Shown: positions 17,889-24,662 of the stretch, piece by piece | Position numbering within the stretch: position 1 is the first letter of the stretch | Layout: each line of letters begins with the position of its first letter | Source of the DNA: Streptococcus oralis | Lineage (GTDB): Bacteria; Bacillota; Bacilli; Lactobacillales; Streptococcaceae | DNA: 64,000 bases | NCBI GenBank assembly: GCA_905370255.1 | Contig: CAJPKC010000001.1 | Span: forward strand, 61,825-125,824 | Reading direction: 5' to 3' | Position numbers and translations under genes: made by a program | The notes under the pieces: generated by a model | Databases searched by the model: none | The model's input: only the letters and a program-made list of their open reading frames with translations | What the model was told of the DNA's origin: nothing

Positions 17889-18039
17889 TAAATTGCTCGT
17901 AAAAACGTTTCTAAGACGTTTTAGCTGTAAGTGGCATAATTATATTCGATATAGTTTAAACGACGACTATGGGCGTGAGAGGTGTCTTAAAATGGATTCT
18001 ATGGCTTGTGGTTATAATAGACATTTCGAACAATGTCCG

Positions 18040-19023
18040 TTACAAACTCAATTCGTCAGATGGTTCTTTTGTGATAGTCTTTTCGGGTTGGTGTTGCGGT
18101 AATTCTACGATTGTGATATTGGTGTTATCGAGAATGTGTTTTTTAATGCGGTTCCAGTCACCACCAGCTAGTCCGCAACCTATTTTTGCGGGGACGTATG
18201 CTGGTTGATTGTCTTGTTTTGCTCGTTGATCGAAACGAGTTAGTGCGTCAATTAGTTTTTCTTCGTCGGTGTAAACTTTTTTAGTTTTTGCGCTGTTGCC
18301 GTAGTAGAGTTGTGTGTAAGCGTTGAAGATTTTTAGGTTTGGGTTTGAATCTAAACTCACTGGTTGGATTTTGCCTAGTCTGTCTTGCGGATTCGGGTAT
18401 TTAGTCGCAAATTCGTGGTAGGCTTCTTTGACGCGTGGATATTTTGAGTAGAGTGCTTTAGCGACACCGGCGCCCATGACGTTTTGACAGTTAACTTGAT
18501 GCATGATGTAGCCGTTGTTAATAGCGGTGAGGTCGCCTTCAATTTGACGAGATTGTTTTTCTTTTTCAAGAATTAAATCACGAACTTGCATGAGACATTT
18601 TCCTGTGATATTTTGACCATTCCCGTTTTTGCCGATGCCATATTTGTTGTCGTATGGATTGGCTTCTTCTAGAGTGGTGTTTTTGGTTTCTAATAGTTGT
18701 TTTTTAAGAGTTGGATTTTGAGTGAATTTTAAGTACATGCCGTTTGCAATATGTTTTGGAGCAACAGATTCCCATTGTTCGGGGTTGAAGTTTTTTATGG
18801 TACGACCGATGCGTTTGACTTCTAATGGATCGGTTGCATTGAGAATTGCTTGTTGAGCTTCTTTGTCGTCAAACAAGAGTGCTTTTTGATAGTGGAAGTA
18901 GTGTTCAACAGTAGGAAATGCTGTTAGTTGATCTTTAATTTTAACTTGGAACGGTGCTTTATAAAAGTTCGAGAATGATTGATATTCGTTTTTGAGTCCA
19001 CTGTAAAATTTGATAGTTGTCAT
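18040..19023 (-). CDS. NADAR-macrodomain fusion, ADP-ribosyl hydrolase
   Basis: Two ADP-ribose-processing domains in one 327-residue chain. Residues 1-155 are a NADAR (YbiA-like) domain: SFSNF, FPTVEHYFHYQKALLF, IGR, KF..NP.L...LL.T and GKCLMQVRDLIL are all recognisable. Residues 165-310 are a macrodomain of the TARG1/DarG-like type (HQVNCQNVMGAGVAKAL, GCGLAGGDW). NADAR enzymes remove ADP-ribose from guanine, and DarG-type macrodomains remove it from thymine, so the fusion could reverse both kinds of DNA ADP-ribosylation. No DarT toxin gene is adjacent, which favours counter-defence or NAD-metabolite clearance over a toxin-antitoxin pair. Confidence 0.9.
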   Translation of the reverse strand: MTTIKFYSGLKNEYQSFSNFYKAPFQVKIKDQLTAFPTVEHYFHYQKALLFDDKEAQQAILNATDPLEVKRIGRTIKNFNPEQWESVAPKHIANGMYLKFTQNPTLKKQLLETKNTTLEEANPYDNKYGIGKNGNGQNITGKCLMQVRDLILEKEKQSRQIEGDLTAINNGYIMHQVNCQNVMGAGVAKALYSKYPRVKEAYHEFATKYPNPQDRLGKIQPVSLDSNPNLKIFNAYTQLYYGNSAKTKKVYTDEEKLIDALTRFDQRAKQDNQPAYVPAKIGCGLAGGDWNRIKKHILDNTNITIVELPQHQPEKTITKEPSDELSL

Positions 19024-19053
19024 ATTAATTGTTCCTTTATAATAGTTTTCTTT

Positions 19054-19082
19054 ATTATAAAGGTTTTTGAGTGCTTTTTCAA
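19054..19082 (-). promoter_or_regulatory. promoter of the NADAR-macro gene
   Basis: On the minus strand TTGAAA (19082-19077), 17-nt spacer, TATAAT (19059-19054). A second AT-rich TATAAA follows close to the AAAGGA ribosome site. It lies just beyond the terminator of the tRNA array. Confidence 0.8.
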
Positions 19083-19113
19083 GAAAAAAAAACAGAAGCG
19101 AATGCTTCTGTTT
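19083..19113 (-). terminator. terminator of the tRNA array
   Basis: Minus strand AACAGAAGC, loop ATTC, GCTTCTGTT, then a long T run. It follows the last tRNA (Asp) and ends the array transcript. Confidence 0.88.
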
Positions 19114-19124
19114 ATTAGTTCGAA

Positions 19125-19198
19125 ACGGTCCCGACGGGAATCGAACCCGCGATCTTCGCCGTGACAGGGCGACGTGATAACCGCTACACTACGGGACC
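19125..19198 (-). tRNA. tRNA-Asp(GTC), copy 1
   Basis: Cloverleaf with acceptor GGTCCCG/CGGGACC, discriminator G, anticodon loop CTGTCAC and T-loop GTTCGAT. No CCA is encoded. Confidence 0.95.
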
Positions 19199-19454
19199 AA
19201 AGTTTTGGGTTACTAGACATTCCAGTTCATTCACCCAGGGAACATGTAGCAAGAACTAGTGCACCTTTCATGTTACCTAACAGAAATTATTGATAGCCAA
19301 CGTCCCGGACATCTCTTGCTTAATGCGGTTGGCGCCGATGTGTTGATTCACGTCTCAATAATTCGGAAACTTCGGAGTAGCTACCTCGTTTGTTTCTTTT
19401 TCAGGCTTACTGTCAAGCCTCGATTTATTACTTGGTTTTGCAATAAAGCGATTA

Positions 19455-19527
19455 CTCCACCAGCAGGGCTCGAACCTGCGACATCATGATTAACAGTCAT
19501 GCGCTCTACCAACTGAGCTATGGTGGA
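19455..19527 (-). tRNA. tRNA-Asn(GTT)
   Basis: Acceptor TCCACCA/TGGTGGA, discriminator G, anticodon loop CTGTTAA, D-arm AGCTCAGTTGGTAGAGC and T-loop TTCGAGC. The 256-nt spacer to the Asp gene has no ORF. Confidence 0.94.
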
Positions 19528-19536
19528 TTAATGTTA

Positions 19537-19621
19537 TGCGCTAAGCTGGATTCGAACCAACAACTCATACGAGCTCCCCCTCCAAATTCAGGGGTGAGTG
19601 TGCCAATTTCCCTATTAGCGC
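19537..19621 (-). tRNA. class II tRNA-like gene (Leu-type D-arm) with an odd 8-nt anticodon loop
   Basis: Acceptor GCGCTAA/TTAGCGC pairs fully. The D-arm has the Leu-like AAATTGGCA, the variable arm folds as CTC-GTAT-GAG, and the T-arm is GTTGG TTCGAAT CCAGC. The anticodon stem CCCCT/AGGGG encloses GAATTTGG, eight bases instead of seven and without U33 in place. No standard anticodon can be read. It may be non-functional, an unusual decoder or a tRNA-derived RNA. Confidence 0.6.
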
Positions 19622-19628
19622 TAAGTTA

Positions 19629-19765
19629 AAACATCTATACCAAGGGGGTCGAACCCAGATGGCTCGGTCTTATATCACGGTGGTGATAGCCGAACCAATC
19701 GTAACTATTGTACTGCTACAATGTACGATTGCAACCTCCCAAATAGTTGCCACGTATAGATGTTT
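19629..19765 (-). ncRNA. 137-nt structured RNA with cloverleaf-like layout
   Basis: Closed by a 12-bp perfect stem (19629-19640 with 19754-19765). On the minus strand the inside folds as GCAAC/GTTGC with a G-rich loop, a long hairpin CAATCGTA/TACGATTG continuing as ATTGTA-GCAG-TACAAT, a second hairpin GGTTCGG/CCGAGCC with TATCAC/GTGATA, and a TTCGA loop flanked by GGG/CCC. The order is that of a tRNA with an extended anticodon arm and a long variable arm, but no anticodon is visible. Function unknown. Confidence 0.6.
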
Positions 19766-19830
19766 ATGTCGCAGCAGACGTCCCTGCGACTAGTCATGCC
19801 AAGCCCTTAGAATGAATGATGTAGGAAAAA

Positions 19831-20142
19831 TTATTTTTCTTTTGGTGAGTCTGGCAAGAGAAAACCTAAACCAACACAGGCTAGAACTCCAGCTGTAATG
19901 ACAACACCGTTTGATATTGGAAGAAGATCATAGATAGCATTGGCGATGATGAAGCCAATCACTGCACAGGTCAAGCTGGACTTGTAGTCTTTCTTGAGTG
20001 CATTTTCAACAGTAAAGAAGACAAATAAGACAATTGGGACTAAGGGCCAAAGATTGGCATCAATAGTAGGATAGCCTACGAGACTAAAGATGATGACTGC
20101 TAAAGCAGCAAGGATAAAGCTAATACCGATTAATTTTTTCAT
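19831..20142 (-). CDS. four-helix membrane protein, LiaF-N/LiaI-like
   Basis: 103 residues with four hydrophobic segments (about 5-24, 30-46, 57-72, 78-95) and a PDSPKEK tail. It resembles the transmembrane part of LiaI/LiaF cell-envelope stress proteins, but there is no catalytic or sensor motif. It has its own promoter (20192-20220) and a GAGG ribosome site, and sits inside the tRNA array after an internal terminator. It is therefore an independent gene, possibly a later insertion. Confidence 0.75.
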   Translation of the reverse strand: MKKLIGISFILAALAVIIFSLVGYPTIDANLWPLVPIVLFVFFTVENALKKDYKSSLTCAVIGFIIANAIYDLLPISNGVVITAGVLACVGLGFLLPDSPKEK

Positions 20143-20191
20143 GATACTACCTCGTTTTTTTCTAGAAGACTAAGCTTTCTTTGATAATTCT

Positions 20192-20220
20192 ACTATAACA
20201 AAAGGAACTAGATAAGACAA
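20192..20220 (-). promoter_or_regulatory. promoter of the LiaF-like gene
   Basis: Minus strand TTGTCT (20220-20215), 17-nt spacer, TATAGT (20197-20192) with extended TGT. Confidence 0.75.
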
Positions 20221-20344
20221 GATGATTTCTATAAGTGGTTGGTTTTGTTGACTATTCGGTAGAATCTCAATCATTTCCTAGCGGACAAAAGAGAGGAAAG
20301 TTTGGGTTGCTTTGTTATTTTTGGTACAAAAAGCGATTCAATAT

Positions 20345-20375
20345 CAAAAAAGCTCGCCATAAGGGGGCTTTTTCT
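20345..20375 (-). terminator. internal terminator in the tRNA array
   Basis: Minus strand AAAAAGCCCCC TTAT GGCGAGCTTTTTT. It lies just after tRNA-Thr(CGT) and before the promoter of the LiaF-like gene, so it divides the array into two transcripts or lowers read-through. Confidence 0.7.
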
Positions 20376-20387
20376 TATATCATTTAA

Positions 20388-20460
20388 TGCCGATTGCGGG
20401 GTTCGAACCTGCGACCTACGCGTTACGAGTGCGTTGCTCTGCCAACTGAGCTAAATCGGC
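20388..20460 (-). tRNA. tRNA-Thr(CGT)
   Basis: Acceptor GCCGATT/AATCGGC, discriminator A, anticodon loop CTCGTAA, T-loop TTCGAAC. The closing pair of the anticodon loop is A-C. Confidence 0.92.
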
Positions 20461-21007
20461 TAATTGAGTTTGTGGTCAAGTACTCAGAAAACTTGCCAAA
20501 AGGTCCCACGCTTTTGGAGAAGACTACATCTCGGTTAATCAATCTCATCAGATTCCGAGCATCTTGGGATTACGTAGTTATGTTTAAAGGATTCCCACCT
20601 AACGGCGTCCTACCAACGCCTATTTCTGTCGGGCACTGAGCATACCCAGTCAACTTTGTTACTGCTTGATATTGTGAGTAGTTGACCTAGAGTTTCTTTT
20701 TCGGTATAGAAAGAAACTTAAACCTATAATTTGTATAGTTCTCTACCATAGGAGGTTTCAGAAAACAAGCAAGACGTCATCGGTCCCGACGTCGGTGCAC
20801 CAACCGGGTCACTGAGACTAGCCGGAGGTTAATGCTTGAAGCAAAACGTTGTCTTTGGATGACGGGTCCCAACAAGGTCCGTAGATTATCTTGAAGGTAG
20901 TGCTTATTCCGATAGTTTACCCGATAAGGTTTGAACAAGCACAATGCTTCAACCCCACAAGGCCCGTAGACTTCTTGAGGGCGGTGCTTGTCCAAAAAAC
21001 TATACGA
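20461..21007 (-). ncRNA. 547-nt non-coding spacer with multiple paired segments
   Basis: No ORF with a ribosome site on either strand. Clear pairings include GTTTCTTT/AAAGAAAC (about 20692-20717), GTCAACT/AGTTGAC (near 20651-20686), GGCGT/ACGCC (near 20603-20618) and ACAAGCAC/GTGCTTGT (20935-20942 with 20984-20991). Two related segments (20868-20905 and 20953-20989) share an interior with CAAGG, CCGTAG and TCTTGA. This is best read as one or more structured RNAs between tRNA-His and tRNA-Thr. Confidence 0.5.
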
Positions 21008-21081
21008 TGTGACGTGTCGGGATCGAACCGACTAACGCTCGCTTCACAGGCGAGTGGCGCACGGAGTTGCCTTACGTCACC
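21008..21081 (-). tRNA. tRNA-His(GTG)
   Basis: Acceptor GTGACGT/ACGTCAC with an encoded G-1, anticodon loop CTGTGAA, T-loop TTCGATC. Position 73 reads A rather than the usual C opposite G-1, a deviation from typical bacterial tRNA-His. Confidence 0.9.
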
Positions 21082-21254
21082 ACAATGATGTAGCTGACGA
21101 GAGCCGCGCGGTCTCTCATCACTTGCTCCAGACGAATCCACATCCAGACTACATCGCAACGACAGTTCTTCTCAACAGCGGAGATGGCGTGTCGTTGCCA
21201 AGTGCACTTGGGAAGAAAGATTCCGCATGAGAGCAGTTTCTTTCCATAATCCCA
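21082..21254 (-). ncRNA. two stem-closed spacer modules between tRNA-Thr(TGT) and tRNA-His
   Basis: GATGTAG/CTACATC (21087-21093 with 21149-21155) closes one module that holds an inner GAGAG hairpin. GCAACGACA/TGTCGTTGC (21156-21164 with 21190-21198) closes the next, directly adjoining. There is no ORF. They follow the pattern of stem-closed elements found after other tRNAs in the array. Confidence 0.5.
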
Positions 21255-21327
<73 letters not shown>

Positions 21328-21421
21328 TCGCGATGTACCTAGATTGGGACGATACACCACATGATTACGCATCATCGTAAGAGTAGCACAATGATAGTAA
21401 CCATTTAACACATATGTGGTT

Positions 21422-21556
21422 TTAATGTCTTTTTCTTGACAGCTTTTGTTTTGATTTTTGGTATTTTTCAAACTCTGCGTTTAGCTGTTCGATAACGGTT
21501 TTGTCATTCGATTCTAGTTTATCGATGAATTCATCCATACGTTGTACTAGTGTCAT
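21422..21556 (-). CDS. 44-residue charged small protein with SRKRH C-terminus
   Basis: ATG with GAGGAA upstream. The chain MTLVQRMDEFIDKLE... is helical and charged, ending KLSRKRH. Its last codons lie in a 22-nt box repeated at three other places in the array, where it reads LSKKRR or LSKKRH before a stop. It overlaps the preceding small ORF by 26 nt. Function unknown. Confidence 0.6.
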   Translation of the reverse strand: MTLVQRMDEFIDKLESNDKTVIEQLNAEFEKYQKSKQKLSRKRH

Positions 21557-21674
21557 ATTTATTCCTCGATTGTTTTTCTAGGTGGCGAATAAGTTTGACG
21601 GTTTGGTCAATAGCTTCTTGTGGTAGCCATTCGTCGATGTTCAAAATAGATTTGTCTAAGATTACTTCTTTCAT
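21531..21674 (-). CDS. 47-residue hypothetical protein
   Basis: Starts MKEVILDKSILNIDEWLPQE and ends NKYDTSTTYG, overlapping the next ORF start. Amphipathic and without a recognisable domain. It belongs to a chain of very small overlapping ORFs between tRNA-Ser(GCT) and tRNA-Thr(TGT). The ribosome site is poor, so expression is uncertain. Confidence 0.5.
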   Translation of the reverse strand: MKEVILDKSILNIDEWLPQEAIDQTVKLIRHLEKQSRNKYDTSTTYG

Positions 21675-21705
21675 GATTTGTAGTTAATCTTCCTCAATAA
21701 GATTT

Positions 21706-21743
21706 AGTTTAGAAGTATCGATACAGTTTAGAAGTATCGATAC
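21706..21743 (-). repeat. 19-bp tandem duplication inside a small ORF
   Basis: Two perfect 19-bp copies (21706-21724 and 21725-21743; AGTTTAGAAGTATCGATAC). Since 19 is not a multiple of three, the duplication shifts the frame of the small ORF it lies in. Confidence 0.95.
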
Positions 21744-21801
21744 CGCGTTCTTCTAATTCGTGGAGCAGGTCATCCAATGGCATTTCATATGTTTCTTCCA
21801 T
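21709..21801 (-). CDS. 30-residue frame-shifted small protein
   Basis: ATG with a CAGGAGAA ribosome site. Reads MEETYEMPLDDLLHELEERG then IDTSKLYRYF and stops. With one copy of the 19-bp repeat removed, the frame would read IDTSKLNLIEED and stop, probably the ancestral end. It may be a broken or phase-variable gene. Confidence 0.6.
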   Translation of the reverse strand: MEETYEMPLDDLLHELEERGIDTSKLYRYF

Positions 21802-21838
21802 AATATTCTCCTGACTTGTTCGTGACCCGAATGGGTAT

Positions 21839-22129
21839 TTATTTATTAATTTCTAAATCTTTGAGTTTAGATGATATAGATACCATGATATTGATACTAG
21901 TTTCCAAATCATTAATCTCATCAAATGTTAGAAATTCATATTCTTCTTTGAAAACATTCGTGTAGAATTTTAAAACGTTTGGTTTAACGTTTGGTCGCTC
22001 TACTACATGTTGTTTTGCGTTGTTGAAATAATGAATAAGTTTGCTGTTAGATAATATTTCTAATTGTTTTTCTAACTCATTCATGAATTGGTACAAAGCT
22101 TGTTGATATTCATTTAATTGTTTATTCAT
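21839..22129 (-). CDS. 96-residue helical hypothetical protein
   Basis: MNKQLNEYQQALYQFMNELE... is rich in Glu, Lys, Leu and Asn and predicted coiled-coil at both ends. The start at 22129 has GAGGTT upstream, 14 nt after tRNA-Ser(GCT), so it is probably co-transcribed with the tRNAs. No family recognised. Confidence 0.72.
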   Translation of the reverse strand: MNKQLNEYQQALYQFMNELEKQLEILSNSKLIHYFNNAKQHVVERPNVKPNVLKFYTNVFKEEYEFLTFDEINDLETSINIMVSISSKLKDLEINK

Positions 22130-22143
22130 TTTAACCTCGTCTA

Positions 22144-22228
22144 AGGAAGGTAAGGGGTTCGAACCCTTGCGCGTGTTACCGCCTAACGATTTAGCAAACC
22201 GCCCTCTTCACCACTTGAGTAACCTTCC
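22144..22228 (-). tRNA. tRNA-Ser(GCT)
   Basis: Class II. Acceptor GGAAGGT/ACCTTCC, anticodon loop TTGCTAA, T-arm AAGGG TTCGAAC CCCTT. The discriminator reads T instead of the usual G. Confidence 0.92.
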
Positions 22229-22534
22229 AGAATATCACGTGGCGAGCGTGATGTTATGCAGGCACCACCTGCAAACTTTTGATAGTAGTGCTGTTCCGGG
22301 CACGTTCACACGTTTTATTCGATTGTCAACCCTGGAACGGGGTTGTAATTTAAGTATCGAATATGGTTAAAGCACCCCTTTATAAACTATACAACGTTTA
22401 CTAGTTGGGTATCATTCATCAGCACATTAATGAGTGATGCGAGTTTTAACGTCTTTTCTTTGACGTTGTTGTGGCAATGTATGCTTTTGAGTTTGTCTTT
22501 TGGTCAAACTCAGACTATTTTTCTAATAGGTCTT
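22229..22534 (-). other. non-coding spacer with stacked hairpins and a shared 3'-end box
   Basis: Hairpins ATCACG/CGTGAT, GCAGG/CCTGC, and ATTCGAT/ATCGAAT enclosing CAACCC/GGGGTTG lie between 22231 and 22365. Near 22443-22465 the minus strand carries the GTCAAAGAAAAGACGTTAAAAC box also found after tRNA-Ser(TGA) and tRNA-Pro. Here its codons read SKKRR-stop, in frame with a small ORF further upstream. Confidence 0.5.
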
Positions 22535-22577
22535 CTAGGTTCTAATAGGTCTTCTAGGTTCTAATAGGTCTTCTAGG
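22521..22577 (-). repeat. three 19-bp tandem repeats inside a small ORF
   Basis: Perfect copies at 22521-22539, 22540-22558 and 22559-22577 (TTCTAATAGGTCTTCTAGG), followed by two partial TCTTCTAGG units. The unit length changes the reading frame with each copy. Confidence 0.96.
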
Positions 22578-22672
22578 TCTTCTAGGTCTTCTTTTGCTTT
22601 TTTATATTCAGAGCGAAAGGTTTCGTCTTGTTCGTTTAAATATTCGTCAAGGAATTCATCAAATTTTTGCAT
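22535..22672 (-). CDS. 45-residue acidic small protein with a repeat-shifted end
   Basis: ATG with GAGGTG upstream. MQKFDEFLDEYLNEQDETFR and an EDLEDLLE segment resemble the 44-residue ORF at 21422. The 19-bp repeats shift the end to PRRPIRT-stop. With one copy the frame would read EDLLEK-stop, and beyond that stop it continues to the SKKRR box. Likely a decaying or phase-variable member of the same small family. Confidence 0.55.
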   Translation of the reverse strand: MQKFDEFLDEYLNEQDETFRSEYKKAKEDLEDLEDLLEPRRPIRT

Positions 22673-22688
22673 AATTACACCTCACTTA

Positions 22689-22760
22689 TTGAGATAGCTG
22701 GATTTGAACCAACGCGTCAAGGAGTCAAAGTCCCCAGCCTTACCACTTGGCTATATTCCA
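22689..22760 (-). tRNA. tRNA-Gln(TTG)
   Basis: Acceptor TGGAATA/TATCTCA with one A-C mismatch at 4-69, anticodon loop CTTTGAC, T-loop TTCAAAT. Typical Gln U1-A72 pair. Confidence 0.92.
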
Positions 22761-22771
22761 TAATTATTGTA

Positions 22772-22844
22772 TGGCGCAAGGTGGAATCGAACCACCGACA
22801 CACAGGGCTTCAACCTGCTGCTCTACCGACTGAGCTATCGCGCC
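22772..22844 (-). tRNA. tRNA-Phe(GAA)
   Basis: Acceptor GGCGCGA/TTGCGCC, discriminator A, anticodon loop TTGAAGC, T-loop TTCGATT. Confidence 0.94.
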
Positions 22845-23140
22845 TAAATATGGTACCCTCAACACTTCTGGTACCTTATGTTGGAGAACCTGACAACCAA
22901 CAAGTTTTTGAACATCCGCCGAGTACAGTCAGACAGATATTGTTCGTGTTTTTTATCACCTAGAAACTGTACTTCTACGGTAAAAGGCTTTAGTGCTTAT
23001 GGTACTAGTTTCCCCATAAGTGGCACTGCCACAACACTTATTACGTACGAGCAACAAGGTTACACATAATGACTTGACAACCTTATTCAAATTATCAAGC
23101 CCGAAATGCCATGAATTCTATTCATGCAATCTTTTTGGCA

Positions 23141-23213
23141 TGACTCGTACTGGGTTCGAACCAGTGACCCTCGGATTAAAAGTCCGATGCTCTACCAACT
23201 GAGCTAACGAGTC
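23141..23213 (-). tRNA. tRNA-Lys(TTT)
   Basis: Acceptor GACTCGT/ACGAGTC, discriminator A, anticodon loop CTTTTAA, T-loop TTCGAAC. Its 3' end runs directly into a hairpin ATGCCA/TGGCAT in the 296-nt spacer toward tRNA-Phe. That spacer also holds a large AGTGC-TTATGG/CCATAAG-GCACT hairpin and no ORF. Confidence 0.95.
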
Positions 23214-24146
23214 TAAGTCGGGGTCGGATTTAGTTTTTACCGACATCCCCTCTATGACAATGGTTATTCTGCCACTAATGTGATGGATCAGTACCACCAA
23301 CGGTCCACAGTGTCTCGGTATCGTAAAGTAGGATAATCCTATCCCAATTTTTATATACCCTTGTGGATTTAACATGGCTTCTTCTGGCGCAATCTTATAG
23401 TACCTTTCGGCACATCAACCACTTTCAGCATTTGGGCTTGGATGTAGGCTCACATTCCCACATCGTTCCCTGCTTAGATTCCCAGAAGAACTCTAACAAT
23501 TACGTTGGCGCATACCACTATCAACTCGCCTTTATCAAGGCTCGAGGCACCTTTTGAGTGTCGTGATAACGTGCGTTAGGTCGACAAACCTATTCCGCCA
23601 CAAGACGGGACACCACCCGTAATGCAACCAACTCACTGTTTGATAAGCGACTAGCTATTCCGACTTGGCCGTGTCGAAACATTGTTGCTAGGTGAGGATC
23701 GGTACCTCACTACCATGTTGACTGTTGTATGTCTAAAGATTGTCATACCGCAGACCGACTGTTATGTCCCGTCTTATACACCTGTCACCAGGCTTCAAGA
23801 CAAAAAGATTACGATTCCTCGCGTGATATGTCCATCAGATTTCTCATCAAACACATTCGCCCCAAGTTTTGCACTGGCAAATTGGCTCGACGCAAGGCTA
23901 ATCCCCGACGGGACTACATGCATTACCATTATAGGTCATAGAGGAAAGCACATCCTATCGCAGTCCTTTTCAGACCACTACAAACGAACTCTTTTGAAGT
24001 TCGCCGGATGCCACTTGCGGGCACAGTCACCTACAAGTTTCCCGATGAATACGAAGAGCTTATGCTCTAAGGACTTTAGCGATCCTCTTACAAGCATCGC
24101 ACGCCGTCGTGGCACTAGTTACATATTGAGGGTTTTATATAACCCT
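23214..24146 (-). ncRNA. 933-nt candidate large structured RNA between tRNA-Ser(TGA) and tRNA-Lys
   Basis: No plausible gene on either strand: the longest + frame has no ribosome site and no domain. Many stable short hairpins are evident, such as GTGAGG/CCTCAC (23692-23710), GAACT/AGTTC (23986-24002), AGAGC/GCTCT (24055-24068), ACGGG/CCCGT (near 23602), TAGGT/ACCTA and AGGGTT/AACCCT (24129-24146). Size, phage-like setting, Lactobacillales host and tRNA neighbours match the large ornate RNAs GOLLD and ROOL, but I cannot confirm either family by eye. Confidence 0.45.
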
Positions 24147-24177
24147 ATTTCAATCCACGCATTTTACGATGCGATAC
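24147..24177 (-). CRISPR. solitary type I-C CRISPR-repeat-like unit, copy 1
   Basis: The plus strand reads ATTTCAATCCACGC, a 10-nt middle, then GCGATAC. Streptococcal I-C repeats share the first 12 bases and a stem in the same place. On the minus strand it forms CGCAT-CGTAAA-ATGCG followed by TGGATTGAAAT, exactly the 11-nt handle left by Cas5c cleavage. No second repeat follows at spacer distance, so this is not an array. It starts 27 nt after the tRNA-Ser(TGA) 3' end. Confidence 0.7.
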
Positions 24178-24203
24178 GAGTTTTAACGTCTTTTCTTTGA
24201 CAA

Positions 24204-24295
24204 AGGAGGATGTGGGATTTGAACCCACGCATGACATCACTGCCATCTGACGGTTTTCAAGACCGTTCCCTTAAACCAGACTTGGGTAATCCTCC
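24204..24295 (-). tRNA. tRNA-Ser(TGA)
   Basis: Class II. Acceptor GGAGGAT/ATCCTCC, anticodon stem-loop ACGGT CTTGAAA ACCGT, T-arm GTGGG TTCAAAT CCCAC. Its 3' end flows straight into the shared box and the solitary I-C repeat. The discriminator reads T. Confidence 0.93.
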
Positions 24296-24553
24296 ACAAA
24301 ATCAATCAAAATCAGTATTTAGCCTTGGGAGATGGTCCTCCCAGATTCCGATGACAATTTATAATCGCACCGTACTCAGGACAATTCCTTCAACCCCAAC
24401 GCGACGGCATTGGTTTGGGCATAAGTCTGTTCACTCTGCGCTATGATTTTGAGGTTTTTTGCTAATATGCTACTAGACTTCTTTTTCTCATTGGCTGTTT
24501 GGCGCTACTAAGACCATCGATTTTTCTTTCTCTTCCTCACCGTTTTATGGGTG
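24296..24553 (-). other. 258-nt spacer without a gene
   Basis: Contains TGGGAG/CTCCCA (24329-24346) and other weak pairings. No ORF, tRNA or clear promoter seen. It separates tRNA-Ser(TGA) from the tRNA-Pro relic. Confidence 0.4.
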
Positions 24554-24627
24554 GTTGATTTGATTGATTCGAACCTGTGATACTTTGGTTCTAAACCAAG
24601 TACTCTATCGAGCTGAGTCACTTCCTG
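24554..24627 (-). pseudogene. tRNA relic derived from tRNA-Pro, anticodon TAG
   Basis: Aligns with the neighbouring tRNA-Pro from the 5' acceptor through GGTTCGAATC, including the D-arm and the anticodon arm CTTGG TTTAGAA CCAAA. After the T-loop the sequence is unrelated, so the T-stem (one of five pairs left) and acceptor stem (none) cannot form. The anticodon changed from TGG to TAG. A broken duplicate that starts right behind solitary I-C repeat copy 2. Confidence 0.75.
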
Positions 24628-24631
24628 TTCA

Positions 24632-24662
24632 ATTTCGATCCACGCATTATACGATGCGATAC
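24632..24662 (-). CRISPR. solitary type I-C CRISPR-repeat-like unit, copy 2
   Basis: Two differences from copy 1 across 31 nt: one in the handle (GATCGAAAT) and one in the loop (CGTATA). The hairpin CGCAT/ATGCG is kept. It lies 27 nt after tRNA-Pro, and the sequence in the spacer position is the tRNA-Pro relic. Including the 27-nt upstream box, copies 1 and 2 match at 55 of 58 positions. Confidence 0.68.

Noticed and set aside
17893..18208. Small + strand ORFs between the adhesin terminator and the NADAR gene
   Set aside because: No convincing ribosome site, and one overlaps the end of the NADAR-macro gene on the other strand. Composition is not protein-like.
18040..19023. DarT-DarG style toxin-antitoxin pair
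   Set aside because: No DarT-like ADP-ribosyltransferase is found on either side; neighbours are the adhesin and the tRNA array.
23682..24200. Open + strand frame of 172 codons in the tRNA array
   Set aside because: No ribosome site, no domain, and it runs through a hairpin-rich spacer and into the I-C-like repeat. Better explained as structured non-coding sequence.
24182..24204. The repeated TGTCAAAGAAAAGAC box as a promoter
   Set aside because: No consistent -10 at the right spacing in the copies, and in two places the box is the end of a coding frame.
24147..24662. A true CRISPR array
   Set aside because: The two repeat-like units are 485 bp apart with a tRNA gene and unrelated sequence between them; there are no regularly spaced repeats.
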